From a candidate division WOR-3 bacterium (lineage in GTDB: Bacteria > Hydrothermota > Tepidihabitantia > SM23-42): a stretch of 64,000 bases of DNA. Of this stretch, positions 19,456 to 28,295 are shown one piece after another; position 1 is the first letter of the stretch; each line of letters starts with the position of its first letter. A program made the position numbers and the translations under genes. The notes below the pieces were generated by a model. It did not search any database, was not told the DNA's origin, and was given only the letters and a program-made list of their open reading frames with translations. The stretch spans positions 167,592-231,591 of the forward strand of contig JAOUFJ010000001.1 in NCBI GenBank assembly GCA_029858255.1, written 5' to 3'.

Positions 19456-20057
19456 GAGCGTTCGATCCCCAGGATTATCTTCAGCGCCGTAGCGATCGAA
19501 CCGAACGCAACGCCGAGGAGGATACCTCGCTGTGAGGCCATGTTAGGCACCTTCATTATCCACTCGGCAAATGCAGGGAATCTCGGATGAATATACTGTC
19601 CAAAGGGCATGAAACCGATCATTACGATGAATGCCGATACCAGCAGTAACGTTGCTTCAAGGCTTCTGGCGCGAAAGGACCGGTACGCGGCTGATGCCAT
19701 GTAGTACGCCAGAAGAGCGAACATCGTTCCGCCCAGAGGAGCCATGATATTGAGATAAATCCTCTGGTACAGTGAGTCAGGGTCTATTCCCCAGGCAAGA
19801 CCAATGACCGCCATGGTAACCATGCCGACCAGGGTCACGATACTGTATTGCCAGTCTTCTTTTTTCCTCCTGATCTTATTCCCGTGGTGGCGAATGAGAT
19901 TGCCGATGGCGAGGACCAGGGCAAAAGCCATTAAGACTATGATCCATTTATAGATCACACTGCTGAATTCTAGTGATGTTGGATGCGGGATGAAAAATTG
20001 GACGATCATGGAGATCCCCATGACAAAACAGATCGCGAGCGGAATTTTACGTTTCAT
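19434..20057 (-). CDS. Six-segment membrane protein of unknown function (third gene of membrane operon)
   Basis: A 207-residue protein with about six membrane segments: near 5-23, 36-56 ([18 protein letters not shown]), 72-91, 103-122, 133-153 and 178-197. A very basic cytoplasmic loop ([14 protein letters not shown]) follows the second segment, setting the orientation. The C-terminus ends in the charged [10 protein letters not shown]. It overlaps the upstream paralogue by 4 bp and the downstream gene by 22 bp, so the middle of this operon is tightly coupled. No function can be assigned from motifs. Confidence 0.7.
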   Translation of the reverse strand: MKRKIPLAICFVMGISMIVQFFIPHPTSLEFSSVIYKWIIVLMAFALVLAIGNLIRHHGNKIRRKKEDWQYSIVTLVGMVTMAVIGLAWGIDPDSLYQRIYLNIMAPLGGTMFALLAYYMASAAYRSFRARSLEATLLLVSAFIVMIGFMPFGQYIHPRFPAFAEWIMKVPNMASQRGILLGVAFGSIATALKIILGIERSWLGGKE

Positions 20058-21148
20058 TGTACCCTCAATACCGGAAGTAAATTGATGCTAAAGAAGGAAA
20101 TCACAGTGAAACTCAATAAGATCACCAGGACGATGAGTTTTCCGTAATCTTGTGCTTTCAAAGATCCCAGCAGCAGTGGTTCCCTGGACAGATATGCGCT
20201 GGCAGCATATAGTTCTTCACCAATGAGCGTGTAGTCACATGCCGTAACAAAAAATGGCAGCTGCAATACCGAGTCGGTGCCCGCGATCTGAAATGCACCG
20301 GTTTGTGAACCTGTTTCCGCCATGATCAACGATTCGGCCCAGAATCGACCGATAAAGAAATTCGTGGCTGGTTTGTCGCGCATCATGATGCCGGTGATTG
20401 CGGCAGCAAAGCCAAATTGGGCCTCGGTAACGTAGCGTACGTACTCGTCTTTGAATTTTTCCGGACTACCTTCAGAAATAAAGGCTTCTTTGACTACCTC
20501 TTTTGAGACTGTATAGGTTACCGACCATCTGTTGGGAACGATCAGCGCCGTGTCGTAGCGGGCGACCTTTTTCGCGACTTCGCCAAGGATATTCATTGAA
20601 GCGATAGTAGCAGTCCAGTCAATGTCACCAAGACCGGGCACATAGAGTATCGGTCTGCCCATCTCGGTGGCCCGGCCAACTGCCTCGTCTACCGCCGCAA
20701 GCCCGGCAATTTTGCGGATGAAAAGGCCTTTACCCGAGCGTGCTTTGGTGACAAAATAGGCAACCATCGCCGTGAAAACTCCAATAGCAACGAGCACATT
20801 TATCCGACCCTTGTGAAACACTTGTGGTGACGAAACAACCGGGTTGCTCGGAGCAGAGTGGAATACTTCATCGTCCATGACCGCGGCAACAACGTACTCA
20901 TATGGTACACCATCCTGTGCATTCTCGTCCTCGAAAGTACCGACGCCGCGCACCGTTGAACCAATTTTCTCATATTCTGTTTCTATGGCAGATCGTTCTC
21001 TTTTTAATATGATGTAGCCATCGATCAGAGAATCGTCAACCGAAAGAGCCCAGCTAAGAGAAATCGTGGAACCCGCGTCGTTGGGTCTGTCATGGGCTAT
21101 GACATCATTTGGGGGAGATAGGCTGAGTAGAATCAGCATAAATGTCAC
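20054..21148 (-). CDS. Fn3-domain membrane protein, DUF6754-type, downstream paralogue
   Basis: A 364-residue protein with a signal-like N-terminus, one fibronectin type III-like domain (about 20-108), a membrane segment near 117-133 ([17 protein letters not shown]), a conserved domain (about 145-335) and a C-terminal membrane segment. The conserved domain contains [33 protein letters not shown] and [16 protein letters not shown], almost identical to the neighbouring gene, so the pair is a tandem duplication kept under constraint. It resembles families catalogued as DUF6754, though I could not search. It has its own promoter, with a GTG start 5 bp after the -10 box. Confidence 0.75.
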   Translation of the reverse strand: MTFMLILLSLSPPNDVIAHDRPNDAGSTISLSWALSVDDSLIDGYIILKRERSAIETEYEKIGSTVRGVGTFEDENAQDGVPYEYVVAAVMDDEVFHSAPSNPVVSSPQVFHKGRINVLVAIGVFTAMVAYFVTKARSGKGLFIRKIAGLAAVDEAVGRATEMGRPILYVPGLGDIDWTATIASMNILGEVAKKVARYDTALIVPNRWSVTYTVSKEVVKEAFISEGSPEKFKDEYVRYVTEAQFGFAAAITGIMMRDKPATNFFIGRFWAESLIMAETGSQTGAFQIAGTDSVLQLPFFVTACDYTLIGEELYAASAYLSREPLLLGSLKAQDYGKLIVLVILLSFTVISFFSINLLPVLRVQ

Positions 21149-21153
21149 AGCGT

Positions 21154-21181
21154 ATTATACACGAAAAAGCAGTTATGTCAA
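21154..21181 (-). promoter_or_regulatory. Leaderless-type promoter for the downstream Fn3/DUF6754-type gene
   Basis: On the minus strand: TTGACA, 16-bp spacer, TATAAT, then five bases and GTG 21148. It sits in the 60-bp gap between the two paralogues, so the second copy can be expressed independently. Confidence 0.75.
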
Positions 21182-21208
21182 CCTGGCGCGCCAGCGGATC
21201 ATACGCGG

Positions 21209-22321
21209 TCAGTGTATCCTGAGCAGCGGGAGCAGGTTGATTCCCAAAAAAGCCAGGATCGTAAACCCTGCGAGTATCACGAGTGCGATAAGCTTTCCGT
21301 AATCCTGTGCCTTGAGTGATCCGAGCAGGATCGGTTCGCGCGACAGATATGCGCTTGCGGCGTACAGTTCTTCGCCCATCAGCGTGTAATCGCATGCGGT
21401 CACAAAGAATGGTAGCTGCAGCACCGAATCGGTGCCGGCAATCTGAAAGGCGCCTGTTTGCGCGCCGGTTTCTGCCATGATCAATGATTCAGCCCAGAAT
21501 TTACCCACGAAGAAGTTGGTTGCGGGTTTTTCACGAGTCATTATGCCGTTGACCGCAGCAGCAAAACCAAACTGAGCCTCGGTCACATAGCGCACATAAT
21601 CTTCCTTGAACTTTTCTGGTCTACCCTCGCTCACAAAGGATTCTTTGACAACCTCCTTTGAGACGGTATATACGATAGACCAGGTGTTCGGTACGATGAG
21701 CTTTGTGTCATATAAGGCGATCTTTTTCGCCACCTCACCAAGAATGTTCATCGAGGCAATAGTCGCGGTCCAGTCGATATCTCCGAGACCTGGTACGTAC
21801 AGTATCGCCCTGCCCATTTCTGTAGCCCGGCCAATAGCTTCTTCAACGGCTGCCAGCCCGGCGATCTGCCGGATGTAGAGATTCTTGCCGGAGCGTGCTT
21901 TGTACACGAAGTACGCGAGTAATAGCGTAAAAATGATCAGTGCGGCGAGGACATTGATCCTGCCGGTGTGGAACAACTGGGGTGCCGAAGTCACAGCGTT
22001 GCTCGGCCCTGAAGGGTATTGTATTCCGTCGATCACGGAGACTACGAGGTAGGTGTAAGTGGTACCATCTTTTGCTTCGTCATCTTCAAATGTTGACACA
22101 CCCTTTATAGTGGAACCGATTCGTTGATATGACGTATCCGATGCCGCCTTTCTCATTACGACATAATTCTCTACCAGTGAATCGAGTGATGGAAGGGTCC
22201 AGCTGACTTTTATGGCCGAACCCGCATCATTAGGTTTATCTGCCGCCCTGATGCCACTCGGTGGTGCGGCGGACGTGGAGACGTAGGTGGAGTGGAACAA
22301 GACGATGATCAGAAATACCAC
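21209..22321 (-). CDS. Fn3-domain membrane protein, DUF6754-type, upstream paralogue
   Basis: A 370-residue protein: signal-like start (MVFLIIVLFHSTYVSTSAAP), fibronectin type III-like domain about 22-112 (SWTLPSLDSLVENYVVMRK to YTYLVVSV), membrane segment 122-141, a conserved soluble domain about 150-340 and a C-terminal membrane segment ending in NLLPLLRIH. The soluble domain carries the same blocks as its neighbour ([47 protein letters not shown]). The Fn3 part and the two anchors differ more than the soluble domain, which suggests the latter is the functional core. Function unknown. Start is GTG 22321, five bases after a TACAAT box, implying a leaderless message. Confidence 0.75.
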   Translation of the reverse strand: MVFLIIVLFHSTYVSTSAAPPSGIRAADKPNDAGSAIKVSWTLPSLDSLVENYVVMRKAASDTSYQRIGSTIKGVSTFEDDEAKDGTTYTYLVVSVIDGIQYPSGPSNAVTSAPQLFHTGRINVLAALIIFTLLLAYFVYKARSGKNLYIRQIAGLAAVEEAIGRATEMGRAILYVPGLGDIDWTATIASMNILGEVAKKIALYDTKLIVPNTWSIVYTVSKEVVKESFVSEGRPEKFKEDYVRYVTEAQFGFAAAVNGIMTREKPATNFFVGKFWAESLIMAETGAQTGAFQIAGTDSVLQLPFFVTACDYTLMGEELYAASAYLSREPILLGSLKAQDYGKLIALVILAGFTILAFLGINLLPLLRIH

Positions 22322-22326
22322 ATACT

Positions 22327-22354
22327 ATTGTACCGAAAGCGCATATTGTGTCAA
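22327..22354 (-). promoter_or_regulatory. Leaderless-type promoter of the leftward membrane operon
   Basis: On the minus strand: TTGACA, 16-bp spacer, TACAAT, five bases, GTG 22321. Its -35 box faces the metG -35 box across 11 bp, so polymerases at the two divergent promoters would compete. Confidence 0.75.
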
Positions 22355-22365
22355 TTATGAACCAG

Positions 22366-22393
22366 TTGACTTTAACGCCCAGCCGTTTATAAT
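22366..22393 (+). promoter_or_regulatory. Leaderless-type promoter of metG
   Basis: TTGACT, 16-bp spacer, TATAAT, then six bases and ATG 22400. The first 13 bases (TTGACTTTAACGC) are identical to those of the gcvT promoter. Confidence 0.8.
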
Positions 22394-22399
22394 ACGCCT

Positions 22400-24370
22400 A
22401 TGAGAATTCTGGTAACCAGTGCTTTGCCGTATGCCAATGGTGATATTCATCTCGGCCACCTGGCAGGCGCTTATTTGCCCGCTGATATCTACGTTCGTTA
22501 CCAGCGATTGAAGCGGCGCGATGTCATTTATATTTGCGGCACTGACGAACATGGTGTGCCGGTTACCATAAGCGCCGAGAAGCAGGGTAAGACCCCCCGC
22601 GAGATCGTTGATCGATACTACAAATCGATCAGCGAATCCTTCAAGGATTTCGGGATGACGTTCGACAATTTCTCGCGGACGTCGCTTCCCGTGCATCACC
22701 GGCTGGCACAGGACTTCTTTTCCAGGATATATGAGAAGGGTTTCATATACCCCCGGAATATTGAGCAATTCTATTGTGTCCATTGTAAGAGGTTCTTGCC
22801 GGATCGATACGTCGTTGGGAAGTGCCCGAAATGCGGCAACGAAGGGGCGCGCGGCGATCAGTGCGAGGCGTGCGGTCACTGGCTTGAACCATTTGAATTG
22901 ATCGAACCGCGCTGCCAGATATGCGGTAATGCGCCGCAAAAGACCCAGACCAGACACTGGTATTTCAAGCTGTCCGAGTTTCAGGATAAACTGAGCGATT
23001 GGATCGCGGGCAAGAAAGACTGGAAAGAGACCGTTTTGACATTTGTCCAGGGGTGGTTACGCGAGGGTCTGCAGGACCGGCCGATCACGAGGGACCTGGC
23101 GTGGGGTGTTCCGGTACCGCTGGAGGAAGCAAAGAATAAGGTGCTCTACGTTTGGTTTGATGCTCCGATCGGCTATATCTCATCGACGATCGAAATGTCT
23201 CAGAAACAGGGTAAGCCAGATCTCTGGAAAGACTACTGGCTTGATCAGAACACGAGTCTCGTACACTTTATTGGCAAGGATAACATTGTGTTCCATGCTT
23301 TGATATGGCCCGCCATGCTCATGGCATACGGTGACTATGTTCTGCCGTCGGACATACCGGCGAATCAGTTCCTCAACTTGGAAGGGGGAAAATTCTCGAC
23401 ATCAAAGGACTATGCAATATGGCTGCCAGATTTTTTGAAGGAATTCAAAGCTGATTCACTGCGTTATGCTTTGACCCGTAATGCACCGGAGGCACGCGAT
23501 ACCGATTTCACATGGCGGGATTTTCAGGTATGGCATAACAATGAATTGGCCGACATACTTGGTAATTTTGTCAATCGCACCCTTACTTTCATAAAGAAGT
23601 ACTACGGTTCTTCGGTACCAGAGGCGTCTTCTTTTGGTGAAAGTGATAATCGAATATTCGATTTGCTCAAACAGGCACCGGAAAAGATCGGGGCCAGGGT
23701 CGAGCATTTTGAATTCAAGAACGGGCTTCAAGAAGTCATGAAAATAGCCCAGGAGGGTAACCGCTATTTCGACCATGAGGAGCCCTGGTCAACGCGGAAA
23801 AAAGACCCGGCAGCGTGCGCAAGGACGATCAACGTGTGCATGAGAATCGTAACCGCTCTTTCTTCTTTAATCGATCCATTCATGCCTTACACGTCACAAC
23901 GCATAAAGGATATGATACAACTTTCGCCGGGTAGCTGGGATGACATTGCCCGAGCACAATATGCGCCATCGGTCGGGGAGACCTCTATCCTCTTCGATAA
24001 GATCGGTGATGATGTTATCAGATTGCAGACTGACAAGTTGAGAAAGGGAATGATCGATCTGGATTATTTTTCGAAAATCTCGCTGAAGAGCGCCAAGGTT
24101 TTAACTGCAGAACGTGTTGAAGGCAGCAAGAATCTGATCAAATGCCAGGTCGAGGTCGGTGATGAGAAGAAGCAGATCGTTGCCGGAATCGGGAAGGACT
24201 ACGATCCCCAAGATCTTTTGGGCAAGATCATTGTCATTGTTGACAATCTGGAGCCGGCAAAGATACATGGTGTTCTTTCCGAAGGGATGCTTTTGGCATC
24301 GGTGGATGAGAAAGGTGTTGTCATCATTACAACTGATAAAGCAGTAACTCCAGGTACCCAGATACGCTGA
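22400..24370 (+). CDS. metG: Methionyl-tRNA synthetase with C-terminal tRNA-binding domain
   Basis: A 656-residue class I synthetase charging tRNA-Met. The HIGH-type motif is in PYANGDIHLGHLAG (residues 10-23) and the KMSKS-type loop reads KFSTS. Two Cys knuckles (CVHCKRF with CPKCGNEG, then CEACGHW with CQICGN) give the two-zinc form. The C-terminal 100 residues are an EMAP/Arc1p-like tRNA-binding OB fold (SAKVLTAERVEGSKNLIKC to VTPGTQIR). The start lies six bases after the -10 box, so the message is probably leaderless. tatD and rsmA follow on the same strand. Confidence 0.96.
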   Translation: MRILVTSALPYANGDIHLGHLAGAYLPADIYVRYQRLKRRDVIYICGTDEHGVPVTISAEKQGKTPREIVDRYYKSISESFKDFGMTFDNFSRTSLPVHHRLAQDFFSRIYEKGFIYPRNIEQFYCVHCKRFLPDRYVVGKCPKCGNEGARGDQCEACGHWLEPFELIEPRCQICGNAPQKTQTRHWYFKLSEFQDKLSDWIAGKKDWKETVLTFVQGWLREGLQDRPITRDLAWGVPVPLEEAKNKVLYVWFDAPIGYISSTIEMSQKQGKPDLWKDYWLDQNTSLVHFIGKDNIVFHALIWPAMLMAYGDYVLPSDIPANQFLNLEGGKFSTSKDYAIWLPDFLKEFKADSLRYALTRNAPEARDTDFTWRDFQVWHNNELADILGNFVNRTLTFIKKYYGSSVPEASSFGESDNRIFDLLKQAPEKIGARVEHFEFKNGLQEVMKIAQEGNRYFDHEEPWSTRKKDPAACARTINVCMRIVTALSSLIDPFMPYTSQRIKDMIQLSPGSWDDIARAQYAPSVGETSILFDKIGDDVIRLQTDKLRKGMIDLDYFSKISLKSAKVLTAERVEGSKNLIKCQVEVGDEKKQIVAGIGKDYDPQDLLGKIIVIVDNLEPAKIHGVLSEGMLLASVDEKGVVIITTDKAVTPGTQIR

Positions 24371-24416
24371 GCACGTACATCGAGTCTCAATAAATGATAT
24401 CGTCCCGGTATATTAA

Positions 24417-25172
24417 ATGGTAGATACACATTGTCACCTTATAGATCCCCAGTTCATGAAAGACCTTGATGCGGTTCTGAAGAGGGCCCGGGAGGCTGGT
24501 GTTAGCAAGATCGTCAACGCCGGATACGACACGGAGACAAGCGGGCAGGCGGTTCTGATGGCGCGCCATTACCCGTGGCTTCTGCCGGCCGTGGGGATCC
24601 ATCCCAATGAAGCGGCTGACCAGTCGATAAAGGAGATGGGCAGGATCAGAGACCTGCTCGTAAATGATGATGTTGTAGCGATCGGCGAGACGGGGTTGGA
24701 CTACTATCGTGATTTCTCACCGCGGGAGGCACAAAAGGAGTTATTCCGTCTGCATATTGCTCTGGCAAAAGAAAGGCACTTGCCCATCTTGATCCACACC
24801 AGAAATTCAGTCGAGGATGCAATTGCGATACTCAAACTCGAGGATTATCATCATGGAGTATTCCATTGCTACAGTGGAAGTTACGAGCAGGCTAAAAGGA
24901 TTATTGATATTGGTTTTTATGTAAGTTTTGCCGGAGTGTTGACTTTCTCACGGCGGGCCCGTGAAGTAATCAAGCAGTTGCCAATAGATCGTCTGCTCCT
25001 CGAGACCGATGCGCCGTTTCTCTCGCCGGCAGGGCACCGGGGAAAACGAAATGAGCCGGGCTTTATTCTTGAAACGTTTCGAGTTGCCGCCGATATTCTG
25101 AATATGTTGCCAGAGAAGCTCGAAACGATTCTGGATAGAAACGCCCGGTTGCTATTCGCCTTCGATGATTAA
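24417..25172 (+). CDS. tatD: TatD family metal-dependent hydrolase/DNase
   Basis: A 251-residue TIM-barrel metallohydrolase. Metal ligands are visible in MVDTHCHL (N-terminus), GETGLDYYRD, PILIHTRNS, VFHCYSG and LLETDAPFLSP. TatD enzymes act as 3'-5' exonucleases or D-aminoacyl-type hydrolases; the natural substrate here is unknown. The metG-tatD-rsmA order is common in bacteria. It starts 46 bp after metG without a clear promoter and is followed by rsmA after 6 bp. Confidence 0.93.
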   Translation: MVDTHCHLIDPQFMKDLDAVLKRAREAGVSKIVNAGYDTETSGQAVLMARHYPWLLPAVGIHPNEAADQSIKEMGRIRDLLVNDDVVAIGETGLDYYRDFSPREAQKELFRLHIALAKERHLPILIHTRNSVEDAIAILKLEDYHHGVFHCYSGSYEQAKRIIDIGFYVSFAGVLTFSRRAREVIKQLPIDRLLLETDAPFLSPAGHRGKRNEPGFILETFRVAADILNMLPEKLETILDRNARLLFAFDD

Positions 25173-25178
25173 ATCCGT

Positions 25179-25931
25179 GTGAGAAGAGAGATGCTGGGGC
25201 AACATTTTCTTAACAGCACAAGGGTTGCTGAAAGGATCGCCCGCGCCGCCGAGGTCAAGGACGAGTTGGTCGTTGAGATCGGTCCGGGTAAGGGTATCCT
25301 GACCAGGCAGCTGGCAATCCTCGCCAAGAAGGTGATTGCAGTGGAGATCGACGGTCGTCTGGCAAGATTTCTGGAGGATTCGAGAATACCACGCGTAGAT
25401 GTTTTACACCTCGATTTCCTGAAGGTCAATCTTCGTGATTTTGGTCACGCTGTCGTCGTCGGCAATATTCCGTACGGCATTAGTTCTCTGATCATCGAAA
25501 AATTGATCGGGAGTAAGAATTTTGTGAAGAAAGCTCTGTTGACCGTCCAGAAAGAGTACGGGTCAAAGATAGTCGCAGCGCTGGGCCATCGGGGGTACGG
25601 CCACTTGTCAATTTGCGCAAACTATCACTTTGAGATTCGCAGGCTATTTTCCGTTCCCGCGAGGTACTTTACACCCAGCCCCAAGGTGAGCTCCGTCGTT
25701 GTTGCACTTCAACCCAAGAAAGGTATATTCGACGAGATCAACGAAGGGGAGTTTTTTGAATTTGTCGCCGGTGTATTCCGCTACCGGCGTAAATCATTGA
25801 AAAATGCCATCCTGAAGCATCTGCGATGGTTACCCGATGGAGCGGACCACGATCTTCTTGCCAAGCGGCCACAGGAACTGAGTATCATTGATTTTTACCG
25901 GATATACCAGTTGATTTTGGAAAAGCGGTGA
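25179..25931 (+). CDS. rsmA: 16S rRNA (A1518/A1519) dimethyltransferase
   Basis: A 250-residue SAM-dependent methyltransferase that dimethylates two adjacent adenines near the 3' end of 16S rRNA. Motif I is EIGPGKGILTRQL, the acidic ribose-binding end is AVEID, and the catalytic N-I-P-Y is in VVGNIPYGISS. The N-terminal GQHFLNS is diagnostic. The start is a GTG 6 bp after tatD. Its stop overlaps the GTG of the DUF362 gene. Confidence 0.94.
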   Translation: MRREMLGQHFLNSTRVAERIARAAEVKDELVVEIGPGKGILTRQLAILAKKVIAVEIDGRLARFLEDSRIPRVDVLHLDFLKVNLRDFGHAVVVGNIPYGISSLIIEKLIGSKNFVKKALLTVQKEYGSKIVAALGHRGYGHLSICANYHFEIRRLFSVPARYFTPSPKVSSVVVALQPKKGIFDEINEGEFFEFVAGVFRYRRKSLKNAILKHLRWLPDGADHDLLAKRPQELSIIDFYRIYQLILEKR

Positions 25932-26992
25932 AAAAACATACGGTAATAATAAAACAGAACGATGATCTTCAGACATCGGTCAGTGAGATATTCGAATGTC
26001 TGGGATGGAACGACTTGAAGACGAAGAACGTGCTCGTCAAACCCAATATGCTGAGGGCGGCGTACCCTGATGAGTGCGTAGTGACAAATCCGCGTCTTGT
26101 TGAAGAAACCGTGTCGTTTCTGATGGCGGCGGGTGCAGAGGTGATGGTGGGCGACAATCCAATGCCTGATACCAGGTTCCCGAATGTTAGCGATGTCGCC
26201 GACTACTGTGGTTTCACCGAAGCATCGAGGGGTACGTTCAGGAACATCGGTAGATACACAAGGAAAGTGAAAAGACCGAAGAATCTGCTCAAAGAATTCT
26301 ATGTTTCGAGAGAAGTGTTCGATTGTGATCTGCTGGTTTCATTGCCTAAGTATAAGAGCCACGAGTTGGTCACAATGACCATGGCAGTCAAAAACCACTT
26401 CGGGATAATCCCCGGTGGCCTCAAGCCATACGTGCACTCACTGTTCCCTGGTATCGAAGATTTCAGCAAAGTTCTGGTTGAGATATACGAAACAAGGGTA
26501 CCCGATATCATCATCGTTGATTGTCTTGATGTTGTTGATGCCAAGGGGAGGAGACATCGGCCAGGCATGTTGGTCGCGGGTGATAGCGGTCATGCAGTCG
26601 ATTTTGCATGTGCCCTGATGGCTGGTGTAGACCCGCTGCGAGTGCCGACGATCAGAATTGCACGCGATGCGGGTCTCTTCGATCCAGAAATGATAACGTA
26701 TGTTGGTGAACTTCGAAGGATCAACGGTTTCAGCTTGCCTCTTGTATTCCCTTTTCGCAGCGCAGTGGTGGAGTTTGTCGCCCGCATATTGTACAGGATA
26801 TGGCTGGGGCGCATCCCTGTCATCGATCCCGCGGCGTGCACGAAATGCCTATCGTGTGAGAACGTCTGTCCGCCACGGGCGATTAAGGGGCAGCATATAG
26901 ATTATAATAAATGCATAAAATGCTACTGCTGCGTCGAGGTCTGCCCCACCAGGGCGATAAGAAACAAATCCAGATTGCTGGGCCGTGATTAG
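25928..26992 (+). CDS. DUF362 domain protein with C-terminal 2x[4Fe-4S] ferredoxin domain
   Basis: A 354-residue protein. Residues 1-265 are a DUF362 domain (VLVKPNMLRAAYPDECVVTN, MVGDNPMPD, SLPKYKSHELVTMTMAVKNHFG). Residues about 298-345 have two cluster-binding motifs, CTKCLSCENVCP and CIKCYCCVEVCP, each ending in a Cys-Pro typical of 4Fe-4S ferredoxins. Proteins of this type are presumed redox or metal-handling enzymes; the reaction is unknown. It overlaps the rsmA stop and precedes the AmrS-type gene, another iron-sulfur protein, which has its own promoter. Confidence 0.85.
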   Translation: MKKHTVIIKQNDDLQTSVSEIFECLGWNDLKTKNVLVKPNMLRAAYPDECVVTNPRLVEETVSFLMAAGAEVMVGDNPMPDTRFPNVSDVADYCGFTEASRGTFRNIGRYTRKVKRPKNLLKEFYVSREVFDCDLLVSLPKYKSHELVTMTMAVKNHFGIIPGGLKPYVHSLFPGIEDFSKVLVEIYETRVPDIIIVDCLDVVDAKGRRHRPGMLVAGDSGHAVDFACALMAGVDPLRVPTIRIARDAGLFDPEMITYVGELRRINGFSLPLVFPFRSAVVEFVARILYRIWLGRIPVIDPAACTKCLSCENVCPPRAIKGQHIDYNKCIKCYCCVEVCPTRAIRNKSRLLGRD

Positions 26993-27013
26993 TGTACGAG
27001 TACTGATGTCACA

Positions 27014-27041
27014 TTGACACCGTCTGAAGCTCATGTATAAT
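27014..27041 (+). promoter_or_regulatory. Sigma70-type promoter of the AmrS-type gene
   Basis: TTGACA, 16-bp spacer, TATAAT; ATG 27051 follows after nine bases, so the leader is at most a few nucleotides. Confidence 0.75.
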
Positions 27042-27050
27042 TGATTAGCC

Positions 27051-28199
27051 ATGGAGCTCTTCTTCGAAAAAATAATGAGTCGGCGTAACTTCCTGAAGAA
27101 ATGTGGTCTGCTGACGATGAGCGGATTGGTCATATCAAAATTGACGAGGTTTGGCCAGGCACAGGAAGCCAAACTCGGGTATGTTGAGGCGAAAAAAGCC
27201 AAGTACTACTCACGCTTGCCGGATAGCCGGGTTCAATGCACGCTCTGTCCACGCTCATGTATAGTAGGCAGCGGCCAGCGTGGTTTTTGCCGGGTTCGGG
27301 AGAACCGTGAAGGAGAATACTACACTCTGGTGCATTCGAACCCGTGTGCAGTGCACATTGATCCAATCGAGAAAAAACCTCTATTTCATTTCTTCCCTGG
27401 AACCGCAGCTTTGTCGATCGCGACCGCAGGATGCAATTTCACATGCAGAAATTGCCAGAACCATGACATTTCACAGGCGCGTCCTGATGACACGGTGAAT
27501 GTGAAGCTTACACCGGAGGACGTTGCCGAATTGGCGCTCAAGTATGAAACACCTACCATTGCCTATACGTACACAGAACCAACAGTATTCTACGAGTATA
27601 TGCTCCAAACGGCGAGGATCGCACGCCGCAAGGGCGTGCTGAGCATATATCATTCCAACGGCTATATAAGTAAGGAAGCGCTCAGCGAACTTGCGCAGCA
27701 CCTGGACGGCGCGAACGTTGATCTCAAGGGATTCAGCGATTCTTTCTACCGGGAGATCACCGGAGGGACTCTGGCTCCGGTTCTCGAATCTTTGAAGATA
27801 TTGAAGAAGAATAATGTGTGGCTTGAGATTACCAATCTCATTATACCGACGAAGAACGATTCCGATGCTATGATCACGGATTTGTGTCAGTGGGTGAGTA
27901 CTGAATTGGGCAGTGAGACACCCGTTCATTTTTCCCGTTTCTACCCGCAGTACAAACTGCAGAATCTGCCACCGACACCAGTTGAAACCCTGAGAAAAGC
28001 CGCCGAGATCGCACGTGCAAGCGGTCTGGATTACGTGTATATAGGAAACGTTCCAGGTGTCTCGGAGGAGAACACCAATTGTCCCGAGTGTGGTAAGCGG
28101 ATAATCGGACGCACCGGATACCACGTGAATTCATATGAGCTGGATGCTGGGCGCTGTAGATTCTGTGAAACGGAGATTGCCGGTCGATGGCCGTCATGA
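27051..28199 (+). CDS. amrS: AmmeMemoRadiSam-type radical SAM enzyme with twin-arginine signal
   Basis: A 382-residue radical SAM protein. The cluster-binding motif CNFTCRNC has Cys 128, 132 and 135. Upstream Cys pairs CTLCPRSC and GFC and the block NPCAVHIDPIEKKPLFHFFPG are typical of the AmrS family, related to pyruvate-formate-lyase activases. The C-terminus has a Cys-rich end (CPECGKR, CRFCE). Residues 10-17 read SRRNFLKK, a Tat consensus, followed by a hydrophobic stretch and AQA, so export of a folded iron-sulfur protein is predicted. The usual partners, MEMO and AMMECR1, are not adjacent. An ATG at 27075 (residue 9) is also possible. Confidence 0.85.
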   Translation: MELFFEKIMSRRNFLKKCGLLTMSGLVISKLTRFGQAQEAKLGYVEAKKAKYYSRLPDSRVQCTLCPRSCIVGSGQRGFCRVRENREGEYYTLVHSNPCAVHIDPIEKKPLFHFFPGTAALSIATAGCNFTCRNCQNHDISQARPDDTVNVKLTPEDVAELALKYETPTIAYTYTEPTVFYEYMLQTARIARRKGVLSIYHSNGYISKEALSELAQHLDGANVDLKGFSDSFYREITGGTLAPVLESLKILKKNNVWLEITNLIIPTKNDSDAMITDLCQWVSTELGSETPVHFSRFYPQYKLQNLPPTPVETLRKAAEIARASGLDYVYIGNVPGVSEENTNCPECGKRIIGRTGYHVNSYELDAGRCRFCETEIAGRWPS

Positions 28200-28261
28200 C
28201 GAGTGTATGATGTTTGTTACTATTATGTAGTTATACATATTACACTCTAATTAATTTGCCC

Positions 28262-28289
28262 TTGACAGAATATTGAATATGTATAGAAT
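28262..28289 (+). promoter_or_regulatory. Leaderless-type promoter of holA
   Basis: TTGACA, 16-bp spacer, TAGAAT, six bases, ATG 28296. Confidence 0.75.
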
Positions 28290-28295
28290 AAACGT

